Assembly (NCBI RefSeq): GCF_029227915.1
Contig: NC_079881.1
Location: 30,543,501 to 30,607,500, forward strand
From: Hydractinia symbiolongicarpus
Lineage: Eukaryota > Cnidaria > Hydrozoa > Anthoathecata > Hydractiniidae
DNA: 64,000 nucleotides
Direction of reading: 5' to 3'
Shown here: piece by piece, positions 48,800 through 62,166 of the stretch
Layout: each line of letters opens with the position of its first letter
Numbering within the stretch: the first letter of the stretch is position 1
Program-made: the position numbers and the translations under genes
The notes under the pieces: generated by a model
Told to the model about the DNA's origin: nothing
Databases searched by the model: none
Seen by the model: only the letters and a program-made list of their open reading frames with translations

Positions 48800-49548
48800 T
48801 CATTTAAGAATTAAGCTAAAAAAAGTCATTTTTTTACTGTGGGACCAATCCTAGCCGTTAGAGCGCGCTGAAAAAATAGAGACAGTTTCAAATACTACAT
48901 TTCACTGACTTTCCAACGGTGTCAGTCCGTTTGAGTTTCAACGGTTGGGTCACATATTCGTACCAACATGTATTTAGCGATATTTTTCTGATATTACTAG
49001 GTTGCATCACTTTAAACAATGAAACGATTGACTGTGTCACTTAGTTAAACTAACTTTGCACTGCGACCTGATAAATATGATAAATGAGACAATTGGACTC
49101 CAAGAAATAACATTCTTCTTTATTTGACATGATTGCCAGAACTCAGCGATTACACTGGGTGCTGTGGTAGCACTTGTTTTAATAATTTAAATTAATGAGT
49201 CATTTGTTACTGTGGAACCAATCCTAGCCGTTATCGCACGCTGAAGAAATAGCGACAGTTTCCAAAACTACATTTCATTGACTTTCTAACCGTGTCAGTC
49301 CGTTTGAGTTACAACGGTTGGGTCACATATTAGTACCAACATGTACTTAGCGATATTTTTTTTGACATTACTAGGTTGCACCGCTTTTAACAATGAAACG
49401 ATTGACTGTGGGACTTATTTGAACTAACTTTGGACTGTGACCTAATAAGTGTGATAAATGAGTAAATTGGAATCCAAGAAAAAACATTCTTCCTAATTGG
49501 ACATGATTGCCGGAACTCAGCGATTACACTGGGCGCTGTGGTAGCGCT
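48800..49548 (-). repeat. 749-bp dimer HOR, copy 2
   Basis: Second copy, with private changes GAGCGCGCTGAAAAAATAG at 48,862, TTTGCACTGCG near 49,055 and TTATCGCACGCTG at 49,231. Confidence 0.87.
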
Positions 49549-50580
49549 TTATTTAAAATTTAGATTAATAAGTCATTTTTTACTGTGGGACCAATCCTAG
49601 CCGTTATCGCGCGCAGAAGAAATAGCGACAGTTTCAAAAACTACATTTCATTGACTTTCTAACGGTGTCAGTCCGTTTGAATTACAACGGTGGGATCACC
49701 TATTCGTACCAACATGTATTTAGCGATATTTTTCTGATATTACTAGGTTGCATTGCTTTTAACTATGAAACGATTGACTGTGGGACTTAATTGAACTAAC
49801 TTTGGACTGTCACCTGATAAATGTGATAAAGGAGATAATTGTACTCCAAGAAATAACATTCTCCTTAATTTGACATGATTACCGAAACTCAGCGATTACA
49901 CTGGGCGCTGTGGTAGCGCTTCATTTAAGAATTAAGCTAAAAAAAGTCATTTTTTTACTGTGGGACCAATCCTAGCCGTTAGCGCGCGCTGAAGAAATAG
50001 AGACAGTTTCAAATACTACATTTCACTGACTTTCCAACGGTGTCAGTCCGTTTGAGTTTCAACGGTTGGGTCACATATTCGTACCAACATGTATTTAGCG
50101 ATATTTTTCTGATATTGCTAGGTTGCATCACTTTAAACAATGAAACGATTGACAGTGTCACTTAGTTAAACTAACTTTGGACTGCGACCTGATAAATATG
50201 ATAAATAAGACAATTGGACTCCAAGAAATAACATTCTTCTTAATTTGACATGATTGCCGGAACTCCGCGATTACACTGGGCGCTGTGGTAGCGCTTCATT
50301 TAAAAATTTAGATAAATAAGTCATTTTTTACTGGGGGACCAATCCTAGCCGTTATCGCGCGCTAAAGAAATAGCGATAGTTTTAAAAACTACATTTCATT
50401 GACTTTGTAGCGGTGTCAGTCCGTTTGAGTTTTAACGGTTGGGTCACATATTCGTACCAACATGTATTTAACGATATTTATCTGATATTACTAGGTTGCA
50501 TGGCTTTTACCAGTGAAACGATTGACTGTGGGACTTAACTGAACTAACTTTGGACTGTGACCTGATAAATGTGATAAATG
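49549..50580 (-). repeat. Monomers leading into the 5-mer HOR
   Basis: Anchors 49,615, 49,991 and 50,363. The first two repeat those at 47,745 and 48,121. The third is of the CTGGGGGACC and GCGCTAAAGAAATAGCG type seen in the right arm of the foldback and in each 5-monomer unit. From about 50,460 it matches 54,940 onward (ATGTATTTAACGATATTTAT, TTTTACCAGTGAAACG). Confidence 0.72.
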
Positions 50581-52446
50581 AGAAAATTGGACTCCAAGAA
50601 ATAACATTCTTCTTTATTTGACATGATTGCCGGAACTCAGCGATTACACTGGGTGCTGTGGTAGCACTTCTTTTAATAATTTAGATTAATGAGTCATTTC
50701 TTACTGTGGAACCAATCCTAGCCGTTATCGCGCGCTGAAGAAACAGCGACAGTTTCCAAAACTACATTTCATTGACTTTCTAACCGTGTCAGTCCGTTTG
50801 TGTTCAAACGGTTGGGTCACATATTAGTACCAACATGTACTTAGCGATATTTTTTTTGACATTACTAGGTTGCATCGCTTTTAACAATGAAACGATTGAC
50901 TGTGGGACTTATTTGAACTAACTTTGGACTGTCACCTGATAAATGTGATAAAGGAGACAATTGTACTCCAACAAATAACATTCTCCTTAATTTGACATGA
51001 TTGCCGAAACTCAGCGATTACACTGGGCGCTGTGGTAGCGCTTCATTTAAGAATTAAGCTAAAAAAAGTCATTTTTTTAATGTGGGACCAATCCTAGCCG
51101 TTAGCGCGCGCTGAAGAAATAGAGACAGTTTCAAATACTACATTTCACTGACTTTGTAACGGTGTCAGTCCGTTTGAGTTTCAACGGTTGGGTCACATAT
51201 TCGTACCAATATGTATTTAGCGATATTTTTCTGATATTACTAGGTTGCATCGCTTTAAACAATGAAACGATTGACTGTGTCACTTAGTTAAACTAACTTT
51301 GGACTGCGACCTGATAAATATGATAAATGAGACAAATGGACTCCAAGAAATAACATTCTTCTTAATTTGACATGATTGCCGGAACTCAGCGATTACACTG
51401 GGCGCTGTGGTAGCGCTTCATTTAAAAATTTAGATTAATAAGTGATTTTTTACTGGGGGACAAATCCTAGCCGTTATCGCGCGCTAAAGAAATAGCGATA
51501 GTTTCAAAAACTACATTTCTTTGACTTTGTAGCGGTGTCAGTCCGTTTGAGTTTTAACGGTTGGGTCACATATTCGTACCAACATGTATTTAGCGATATT
51601 TTTCTGATATTGCTAGGTTGCATCACTTTTAACAGTGAAACGATTGACTGTGGGACTTAGTGAACTAACTTTGGACTGTGACCTGATAAATTTTATAAAT
51701 GAGAAAATTGGACTCCAAGAAATAACATTCTTCTTTATTTGACATGATTGCCGGATCTCAGCGATTACACTGGGTGCTGTGGTAGCACTTTTTTTAATAA
51801 TTTAGATTAATGAGTCATTTCTTACTGTGGAACCAATCCTAGCCGTTATCGCGCGCTGAAGAAACAGCGACATTTTCCAAAACTAAATTTCATTGATTTC
51901 TAAACGTGTCAGTCCGTTTGAGTTACAACGGTTGGGTCACATATTAGTACCAACATGCACTTAGCGATATTTTTTTGACATTACTAGGTTGCATCGCTTT
52001 TAACAATGAAACGATTGACTGTGGGACTTATTTGAACTAACTTTGGACTGTGACCTAATAAGTGTGATAAATGAGTAAATTGGAATCCAAGAAATAACAT
52101 TCTTCCTAATTGGACATGATTGCCGGAACTCAGCGTTTACACTGGGCGCTGTGGTAGCGCATCATTTAAAAATTTAGATTAATAAGTCATTTTTTACTGT
52201 GGAACCAATCCTAGCCGTTATCGCGCGCAGAAGAAATAGCGACAGTTTCAAAAACTACATTTCATTGACTTTCTAACGGTGTCAGTCCGTTTGAGTTACA
52301 ACGGTGGGATCACCCATTCGTACCAACATGTTTTTAGCGATATTTTTCTGATATTACTAGGCTGCATCACTTTTAACTATGAAACGATTGACTGTGGGAC
52401 TTAATTGAAATAACTTTGGACTGTCACCTGATAAATGTGATAAATG
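50581..52446 (-). repeat. 5-monomer HOR unit (1,866 bp), copy a
   Basis: Anchors 50,737, 51,113, 51,486, 51,858 and 52,230 recur at 52,603, 52,979, 53,352, 53,725 and 54,097. Diagnostic variants in order are GAAGAAACAGCGACAG, TTTTTTAATGTGGGACC, GGGGGACAAATCC, CATTTTCCAAAACTAAATTT and GCGCGCAGAAGAAATAG. Confidence 0.88.
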
Positions 52447-54312
52447 AGAAAATTGGACTCCAAGAAATAACATTCTTCTTTATTTGACATGATTGCCGGA
52501 ACTCAGCGATTACACTGGGTGCTGTGGTAGCACTTCTTTTAATAATTTAGATTAATGAGTCATTTCTTACTGTGGAACCAATCCTAGCCGTTATCGCGCG
52601 CTGAAGAAACAGCGACAGTTTCCAAAACTACATTTCATTGACTTTCTAACCGTGTCAGTCCGTTTGTGTTCAAACGGTTGGGTCACATATTAGTACCAAC
52701 ATGTACTTAGCGATATTTTTTTTGACATTACTAGGTTGCATCGCTTTTAACAATGAAACGATTGACTGTGGGACTTATTTGAACTAACTTTGGACTGTCA
52801 CCTGATAAATGTGATAAAGGAGACAATTGTACTCCAACAAATAACATTCTCCTTAATTTGACATGATTGCCGAAACTCAGCGATTACACTGGGCGCTGTG
52901 GTAGCGCTTCATTTAAGAATTAAGCTAAAAAAAGTCATTTTTTTAATGTGGGACCAATCCTAGCCGTTAGCGCGCGCTGAAGAAATAGAGACAGTTTCAA
53001 ATACTACATTTCACTGACTTTGTAACGGTGTCAGTCCGTTTGAGTTTCAACGGTTGGGTCACATATTCGTACCAATATGTATTTAGCGATATTTTTCTGA
53101 TATTACTAGGTTGCATCGCTTTAAACAATGAAACGATTGACTGTGTCACTTAGTTAAACTAACTTTGGACTGCGACCTGATAAATATGATAAATGAGACA
53201 AATGGACTCCAAGAAATAACATTCTTCTTAATTTGACATGATTGCCGGAACTCAGCGATTACACTGGGCGCTGTGGTAGCGCTTCATTTAAAAATTTAGA
53301 TTAATAAGTGATTTTTTACTGGGGGACAAATCCTAGCCGTTATCGCGCGCTAAAGAAATAGCGATAGTTTCAAAAACTACATTTCTTTGACTTTGTAGCG
53401 GTGTCAGTCCGTTTGAGTTTTAACGGTTGGGTCACATATTCGTACCAACATGTATTTAGCGATATTTATCTGATATTACTAGGTTGCATCGCTTTTAACA
53501 GTGAAACGATTGACTGTGGGACTTAACTGAACTAACTTTGGACTGTGACCTGATAAATTTTATAAATGAGAAAATTGGACTCCAAGAAATAACATTCTTC
53601 TTTATTTGACATGATTGCCGGATCTCAGCGATTACACTGGGTGCTGTGGTAGCACTTTTTTTAATAATTTAGATTAATGAGTCATTTCTTACTGTGGAAC
53701 CAATCCTAGCCGTTATCGCGCGCTGAAGAAACAGCGACATTTTCCAAAACTAAATTTCATTGATTTCTAAACGTGTCAGTCCGTTTGAGTTACAACGGTT
53801 GGGTCACATATTAGTACCAACATGCACTTAGCGATATTTTTTTGACATTACTAGGTTGCATCGCTTTTAACAATGAAACGATTGACTGTGGGACTTATTT
53901 GAACTAACTTTGGACTGTGACCTAATAAGTGTGATAAATGAGTAAATTGGAATCCAAGAAATAACATTCTTCCTAATTGGACATGATTGCCGGAACTCAG
54001 CGATTACACTGGGCGCTGTGGTAGCGCATCATTTAAAAATTTAGATTAATAAGTCATTTTTTAATGTGGAACCAATCCTAGCCGTTATCGCGCGCAGAAG
54101 AAATAGCGACAGTTTCAAAAACTACATTTCATTGACTTTCTAACGGTGTCAGTCCGTTTGAGTTACAACGGTGGGATCACCCATTCGTACCAACATGTTT
54201 TTAGCGATATTTTTCTGATATTACTAGGCTGCATCACTTTTAACTATGAAACGATTGACTGTGGGACTTAATTGAAATAACTTTGGACTGTCACCTGATA
54301 AATGTGATAAAG
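52447..54312 (-). repeat. 5-monomer HOR unit (1,866 bp), copy b
   Basis: Directly follows copy a and is nearly identical. Differences include TTTTTTAATGTGGAACC near 54,058 where copy a has TTTTTTACTGTGGAACC, and GACTTAACTGAACTAAC near 53,519 where copy a has a shorter GACTTAGTGAACTAAC. Confidence 0.88.
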
Positions 54313-55060
54313 GAGACAATTGTACTTCAAGAAATAACATTCTCCTTAATTTGACATGATTGCCGAAACTCAGCGATTACACTGGGCGCTGTGGTAGCGC
54401 TTCATTTAAGAATTAAGCTAAAAAAAGTTATTTTTTTACTGTGGGACCAATTCTAGCCGTAAGCGCGCGCTGAAGAAATAGAGACAGTTTCAAATACTAC
54501 ATTTCACTGACTTTCTAACGGTGTCAGTCCGTTTGAGTTTCAACGGTTGGGCCACATATTCGTACCAACAAGTATTTAGCGATATTTTTCTCATATCACT
54601 AGGTTGCATCGCTTTTAACAGTGAAACGATTGACTGTGGGACTAAATTGAACTGATTTTGGACTGTGACCTATAAATGGGATAAATGACACAATTGGACT
54701 CCAAGAAATAACATTCTTCTTAATTAGACGTGATTGCCGGAACTCAGCGATTACACTGGGCGCTGTGGTGGCGCTTCATTTTAAAATTAAGATAAATAAG
54801 TCAATCTTTACTGTGGGACCAATCCTATCCGTTATCGCACGCTGAAGAAATAGCGACAGCTTCAAAAACTACATTTCATTGACTTTCTAACGGTGTCAAT
54901 CCGTTTGAGTTACAACGGTTGCGTCACATATTCGTACCAACATGTATTTAACGATATTTATCTGATATTACTAGGTTGCATCGCTTTTACCAGTGAAACG
55001 ATTGACTGTGGGACTTAACTGAACTAACTTTGGACTGTGACCTGATAAATGTGATAAATG
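54313..55060 (-). repeat. Two-monomer segment between 5-mer copies b and c
   Basis: Anchors 54,472 (CTAGCCGTAAGCGCGCGCTG) and 54,844 (ATCCGTTATCGCACGCTG). Both recur about 3,363 bp later at 57,835 and 58,208 with the same private variants. The segment separates the third 5-monomer copy from the first two. Confidence 0.82.
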
Positions 55061-56926
55061 AGAAAATTGGACTCCAAGAAATAACATTCTTCTTTATTTG
55101 ACATGATTGCCGGAACTCAGCGATTACACTGGGTGCTGTGGTAGCACTTCTTTTAATAATTTAGATTAATGAGTCATTTCTTACTGTGGAACCAATCCTA
55201 GCCGTTATCGCGCGCTGAAGAAACAGCGACAGTTTCCAAAACTACATTTCATTGACTTTCTAACCGTGTCAGTCCGTTTGTGTTACAACGGTTGGGTCAC
55301 ATATTAGTACCAACATGTACTTAGCGATATTTTTTTTGACATTACTAGGTTGCATCGCTTTTAACAATGAAACGATTGACTGTGGGACTTATTTGAACTA
55401 ACTTTGGACTGTCACCTGATAAATGTGATAAAGGAGACAATTGTACTCCAACAAATAACATTCTCCTTAATTTGACATGATTGCCGAAACTCAGCGATTA
55501 CACTGGGCGCTGTGGTAGCGCTTCATTTAAGAATTAAGCTAAAAAAAGTCATTTTTTTAATGTGGGACCAATCCTAGCCGTTAGCGCGCGCTGAAGAAAT
55601 AGAGACAGTTTCAAATACTACATTTCACTGACTTTGTAACGGTGTCAGTCCGTTTGAGTTTCAACGGTTGGGTCACATATTCGTACCAATATGTATTTAG
55701 CGATATTTTTCTGATATTACTAGGTTGCATCGCTTTAAACAATGAAACGATTGACTGTGTCACTTAGTTAAACTAACTTTGGACTGCGACCTGATAAATA
55801 TGATAAATGAGACAAATGGACTCCAAGAAATAACATTCTTCTTAATTTGACATGATTGCCGGAACTCAGCGATTACACTGGGCGCTGTGGTAGCGCTTCA
55901 TTTAAAAATTTAGATTAATAAGTGATTTTTTACTGGGGGACAAATCCTAGCCGTTATCGCGCGCTAAAGAAATAGCGATAGTTTCAAAAACTACATTTCT
56001 TTGACTTTGTAGCGGTGTCAGTCCGTTTGAGTTTTAACGGTTGGGTCACATATTCGTACCAACATGTATTTAGCGATATTTATCTGATATTACTAGGTTG
56101 CATCGCTTTTAACAGTGAAACGATTGACTGTGGGACTTAACTGAACTAACTTTGGACTGTGACCTGATAAATTTTATAAATGAGAAAATTGGACTCCAAG
56201 AAATAACATTCTTCTTTATTTGACATGATTGCCGGATCTCAGCGATTACACTGGGTGCTGTGGTAGCACTTTTTTTAATAATTTAGATTAATGAGTCATT
56301 TCTTACTGTGGAACCAATCCTAGCCGTTATCGCGCGCTGAAGAAACAGCGACATTTTCCAAAACTAAATTTCATTGATTTCTAAACGTGTCAGTCCGTTT
56401 GAGTTACAACGGTTGGGTCACATATTAGTACCAACATGTACTTAGCGATATTTTTTTGACATTACTAGGTTGCATCGCTTTTAACAATGAAACGATTGAC
56501 TGTGGGACTTATTTGAACTAACTTTGGACTGTGACCTAATAAGTGTGATAAATGAGTAAATTGGAATCCAAGAAATAACATTCTTCCTAATTGGACATGA
56601 TTGCCGGAACTCAGCGATTACACTGGGCGCTGTGGTAGCGCATCATTTAAATATTTAGATTAATAAGTCATTTTTTACTGTGGAACCAATCCTAGCCGTT
56701 ATCGCGCGCAGAAGAAATAGCGACAGTTTCAAAAACTACATTTCATTGACTTTCTAACGGTGTCAGTCTGTTTGAGTTACAACGGTGGGATCACCTATTC
56801 GTACCAACATGTTTTTAGCGATATTTTTCTGATATTACTAGGCTGCATCGCTTTTAACTATGAAACGATTGACTGTGGGACTTAATTGAAATAACTTTGG
56901 ACTGTCACCTGATAAATGTGATAAAG
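55061..56926 (-). repeat. 5-monomer HOR unit (1,866 bp), copy c
   Basis: Anchors 55,217, 55,593, 55,966, 56,339 and 56,711 match copy b at an offset of 2,614 bp. It carries GTGTTACAACGG near 55,279 where copies a and b have GTGTTCAAACGG, and ATTTAAATATTTAG near 56,645. Confidence 0.88.
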
Positions 56927-57150
56927 GAGACAATTGTACTCCAAGAAATAACATTCTCCTTAATTTGACATGATTGCCGAAACTCAGCGATTACACTGGG
57001 CGCTGTGGTAGCGCTTCATTTAAGAATTAAGCTAAAAAAAGACATTTTTTTACTGTGGGACCAATCCTAGCCGTTAGCGCGCGCTGAAGAAATAGAGAGA
57101 GTTTCAAATACTACATTTCACTGACTTTCTAACGGTGTCAGTCCGTTTGA
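56776..57150 (-). repeat. Single-monomer tandem duplication, copy 1
   Basis: Overlaps the end of 5-mer copy c. It shares ATCAC(C/T)CATTCGTACC, GTTTTTAGCGATATTTTTCT, AGGCTGCATC and the rare AATAGAGAGAGTTTC with the next 376 bp. Confidence 0.8.
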
Positions 57151-57526
57151 GTTACAACGGTGGGATCACCCATTCGTACCAACATGTTTTTAGCGATATT
57201 TTTCTGATATTACTAGGCTGCATCACTTTTAACTATGAAACGATTGACTGTGGGACTTAATTGAAATAACTTTGGACTGTCACCTGATAAATGTGATAAA
57301 GGAGACAATTGTACTCCAAGAAATAACATTCTCCTTAATTTGACATGATTGCCGAAACTCAGCGATTACACTGGGCGCTGTGGTAGCGCTTCATTTAAGA
57401 ATTAAGCTAAAAAAAGACATTTTTTTACTGTGGGACCAATCCTAGCCGTTAGCGCGCGCTGAAGAAATAGAGAGAGTTTCAAATACTACATTTCACTGAC
57501 TTTCTAACGGTGTCAGTCCGTTTGAG
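57151..57526 (-). repeat. Single-monomer tandem duplication, copy 2
   Basis: Second copy, with AATAGAGAGAGTTTC at about 57,466. It leaves the duplication near 57,527, where TTTCAACGGTTGGG replaces TTACAACGGTGGG. Confidence 0.8.
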
Positions 57527-58354
57527 TTTCAACGGTTGGGTCACATATTCGTACCAACATGTATTTAGCGGTATTTTTCTGATATTACTAAGTTGCATCG
57601 CTTTTAACAGTGAAACGATTGACTGTGGGACTAAATTGAACTGATTTTGGACTGTGTCCTGATAAATGGAATAAATGAGACAATTGGACTCCAAGAAATA
57701 ACATTCTCCTTAATTTGACATGATTGCCGAAACTCAACGATTACACTGGGCGCTGTGGTAGCGCTTCATTTAAGAATTAAGCTAAAAAAAGTTATTTTTT
57801 TACTGTGGGACCAATTCTAGCCGTAAGCGCGCGCTGAAGAAATAGAGACAGTTTCAAATACTACATTTCACTGACTTTCTAACGGTGTCAGTCCGTTTGA
57901 GTTTCAACGGTTGGGCAACATATTCGTACCAACATGTATTTAGCGATATTTTTCTCATATCACTAGGTTGCATCGCTTTTAACAGTGAAACGATTGACTG
58001 TGGGACTAAATTGAACTGATTTTGGACTGTGACCTATAAATGGGATAAATGAGACAATTGGACTCCAAGAAATAACATTCTTCTTAATTAGACGTGATTG
58101 CCGGAACTCAGCGATTACACTGGGCGCTGTGGTGGCGCTTCATTTTAAAATTAAGATAAATAAGTCAATCTTTACTGTGGGACCAATCCTATCCGTTATC
58201 GCACGCTGAAGAAATAGCGACAGCTTCAAAAACTACATTTCATTGACTTTCTAACGGTGTCAATCCGTTTGAGTTACAACGGTTGCGTCACATATTCGTA
58301 CCAACATGAATTTAGCGACATTTTTTTTGATTTTACTAGGTTGTATCGCTTTTA
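57527..58354 (-). repeat. Monomers including repeat of 54.3-54.9 kb segment
   Basis: 57,690-58,308 repeats about 54,330-54,945 (GCCGTAAGCGCGCGC, TTCTCATATCACTAGG, GACTGTGACCTATAAATGG, GACAGCTTCAAAAAC). The copies part company near 58,308, where this one reads ATGAATTTAGCGACATTT. Confidence 0.8.
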
Positions 58355-58727
58355 ACAATGAAACGATTTTCTGTGGGACTTAATTGCACTAACTTTGGAC
58401 TGTGACCTAATGAGTGTGATAAATGAGAAAATTGGACTCCAAGAAATAACATTCTTCTTAATTTGACATCATTGCCGGAACTCAGCGATTACACTGGGCG
58501 CTGTGATAGCGCTTCAATTAAAAATTTAGATTAATGAGTCATTTTTTACAGTGGGACCAATCCTAGTCGTTATCGCGCGCTGAAGAAATTGCGACAGTTT
58601 CAAAAACTACATTTCATTGACTTTCTAACGGTGTTAGTCCGTTTAAGTTGCAACGGTTGGATCACCAATTCGTACCAACATGTATTTAGCTATATTTTTC
58701 TGATATTACTAGGTTGCATCGCTTTTA
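58355..58727 (-). repeat. Single-monomer tandem duplication (373 bp), copy 1
   Basis: Shares GAAACGATTTTCTGTGGGAC, CTTAATTGCACTAAC, TTACAGTGGGACC and GAAGAAATTGCGACAG with the following copy. Private here is GCTATATTTTTCTG near 58,689. Confidence 0.83.
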
Positions 58728-59095
58728 ACAATGAAACGATTTTCTGTGGGACTTAATTGCACTAACTTTGGACTGTGACCTAATGAGTGTGATAAATGAG
58801 AAAATTGGACTCCAAGAAATAACATTCTTCTTAATTTGACATGATTGCCGGAACTCAGCGATTACACTGGGCGCTGTGGTAGCGCTTCAATTAAAAATTT
58901 AGATTAATGAGTCATTTTTTACAGTGGGACCAATCCTTGTCGTTATCGCGCGCTGAAGAAATTGCGACAGTTTCAAAAACTACATTTCATTGACTTTCTA
59001 ACGGTGTTAGTCCGTTTAAGTTGCAACGGTTGGATCACCAATTCGTACCAACATGTATTTAGCGATATTTTTCTGATATTACTAGGTTGGATCGC
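58728..59095 (-). repeat. Single-monomer tandem duplication (373 bp), copy 2
   Basis: Second copy, with ATCCTTGTCGTTATCG at 58,932 for ATCCTAGTCGTTATCG. It diverges after about 59,090. Confidence 0.83.
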
Positions 59096-61529
59096 TTTAA
59101 ACAATGAAACGATTGACTGTGGGACTTAGTTGAACTAACTTTGGACTGCGACCTGATAAATATGATAAATGAGACAATTGGACTCCAAGAAATAACATTC
59201 TTCTTAATTTGACATGATTGCCGGAACTCAGCGATTACACTGGGCGCTGTGGTAGCGCTTCATTTAAAAATTTAGATTAATAAGTCATTTTTTACTGGGG
59301 GACTAATCCTAGCCGTTATCGCGCGCTGAAGAAATAGCGACAGTTTCAAAAACTACATTTCATTGACTTTGTAGCGGTGTCAGTCCGTTTGAGTTACAAC
59401 GGTTGGGTCACATATTAGTACCAACATATACTTAGCGATATTTTTTTTGATATTACTAGGTTGCATCGCTTTTAACAATGAAACGATTGACTATGGGACT
59501 TAATTGAACTAACTTTGGACTGTGACCTAATAAGTGTGATAAATGAGTAAATTGGAATCCAAGAACTAACATTCTTCCTAATTGCACATGATTGCCGGAA
59601 CTCAGCGATTACACTGGGCGCTGTGGTAGCGCTTCATTTAAAAACTTAGATTAGTAAGTCATTTTTTACTGTGGGACCAATTCTAGCCGTTATCGCGCGC
59701 TGAAGAAATTGCGACAGTTTCAAAAACTGCATTTCATTGACTTTCTAACGGTGTCAGTCCGTTTGAGTTACAACGGTTGGATCACCTATTCGTACCAACA
59801 TGTATTTTGCGATATTTTTTGGATATTACTAGGTTGCATCGCTTTTAACTATGAAACGATTGACTGTGGGACTTAATTGAACTAACTTTGGACTGTCACC
59901 TGATAAATGTGATAAAGGAGACAATTGGACTCCAAGAAATAACATTCTCCTTAATTTGACATGATTGCCGAAACTCAGCGATTATACTGGGCGCTGTGGT
60001 AGCGCTTCATTTAAAAATTTATTTAAATAATTCATTTTTTCTGTGGGACCAATCCTAGCCGTTTTCGCGCGCTGAAGAAATAGCGACAGTTTCAAAACAA
60101 CATTTCATTGACTTTCTAACGGTATCAATCCGCTTCAGTTACGACGGTTGCGTCACATATTCGTACCAACATGTATTTAGCGATATTTTTCTCATATTAC
60201 TAAGTTGCATCGCTTTTAACAGTGAAATGATTGACTGTGGCACATAATTGAACTGATTTTGGACTGTGACCATATAAATGTTATAAGTGAGACAATTGGA
60301 CTCCAAGAAATAACATTCTTCTTAATTTGACATGATTGCCGAAACTCAGCGATTACACTGGTGGCTGTGGTAGCGCTTCATTAAAAAATTTTGATAAATA
60401 AGTCAATTTTTACCGTGGGACCAATTCTATCCGTTATCGCACGCTGAAGAAATAGCGACAGTTTCAAAAACTACATTTCATTGACTTTCTAACGGTGTCA
60501 GTCCGTTTGAGTTATAACGGTTGGTCACATATTCGTACCAACATGTATTCAGCGATATTTTTCTGATATTACTAGGTTGCATCGCTTTTAACAATGAAAT
60601 GACTGACTGTGGGACTTAATTGAACTGATTATGGATTGTGACCTTTAAAAATGTGAAAGTGAGACAATTGGACTCCAAGAAATAACATTCTTCTTAATTT
60701 GACATGACTGCCGAAACTCAGAGATTACACTAGGCGCTGTGGTAGCGCTTCATTTAAAAATTAAGATAAAAATGTCATTTTTTACTGTTTGACAAATCCT
60801 AGCCGTTAGTGCGCGCTGAAGTAATAGATACAGTTTCAAATAGTACATTTCACTGAATTTCTAACGGTGTCAGTCCGTTTGAGTTTCAATGGTTGTTTCA
60901 CATATTCGTGCCAACATGTATTTAGCGATATTTGTCTGATATTAATAGGTTGCATCGCTTTTAGCAGTGAAACGATTGTCTGTGGGACTTAATTGAACTA
61001 ACTTTGGGCTATGACCTGATAAATGTAATAAATGAAAAAAATTGGATTCCAAGAAATAACATTTTTCTTAATTTGACGTGATTGCCGGAACTCAGCGATT
61101 ATACTGAGCGCTGTGGTAGCGCTTCATTTAAAAATTTAGATTAATAAGTCACTTTTTACTGTGGGACCAATCCTAGCCGTTATCGCACGCTGAAGAAATA
61201 GCCACAGTTTCAAAAACTACATTTCATTGACTTTCTAACGGTGTCAGTCCGTTTAAGTTGCAACGGTTGGGTCACCTATTCGTACCAACATGAATTTAGC
61301 GATATTTTTCTGATATTACTAGGTTGCATCGCTTTTAACAATGAAACGGTTGACTGTGGGACTTAATTGAACTAACTTTGGACTGCGACCTGATAAATAT
61401 GATAAATGAAAAAAATTGGACTCCAAAAAAATAAAATTCTTCTTAATTTGACATGGCTGCCGAAACGCAGCCATTACACTAGGCGCTGTGGTAGCGCTTC
61501 AATTAAAAATTAAGATAAAAAAGTCATTC
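59096..61529 (-). repeat. Diverged single monomers without evident HOR
   Basis: Anchors 59,328, 59,702, 60,074, 60,445, 60,818 and 61,192. Each has several private substitutions (for example GTTTTCGCGCGCTG at 60,062, TACTGTTTGACAAATCC near 60,783, GACATGGCTGCCGAAACGCA near 61,449). I found no pair of adjacent units sharing private variants. This is the least homogenised part of the window. Confidence 0.72.
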
Positions 61530-62139
61530 TTTACTGTGGGACCAATCCTATCCGTTATCGCGCGCTGAACAAATAGCGATAGTTTCAAAAACTATATTTC
61601 ATTGACTTTGTAGCGGTGTCAGTCCGTTTGAGTTACAACGTTTGGGTCACATATTCGTACCAACATGTATTTAGCGATATTTATCTAATATTACTAGGTT
61701 GCATCGCGTTAAACAATGAAACAATTGACTGTGGGACTTAGTTGAACTAACATTGGACTGCGACCTGATAAATATGATAAATGAGACAATTGGACTCCAA
61801 GAAATAACATTCTTCTTAATTTGACGTGATTGCCGGAACTCAGCGATTATACTGGGCGCTGTGGTAGCGCTTCATTTAAGAATTTAGATAAATAAGTCAT
61901 TCTTTACTGGGGGACCAATCCTATCCGTTATCGCGCGCTGAACAAATAGCGATAGTTTCAAAAACTATATTTCATTGACTTTGTAGCGGTGTCAGTCCGT
62001 TTGAGTTACAACGGTTGGGTCACATATTCGTACCAACATGTATTTAGCGATATTTATCTAATATTACTAGGTTGCATCGCGTTAAACAATGAAACAATTG
62101 ACTGTGGGACTTAGTTGAATTAACATTGGACTGCGACCT

Positions 62140-62166
62140 GATAAATGTGATAAATGTGATAAATGA
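62140..62166. repeat. 9-bp unit in three copies
   Basis: GATAAATGT occurs twice, then GATAAATGA. Ordinary monomers have two units, so one was gained. This explains the 382-bp anchor spacing. Confidence 0.9.
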
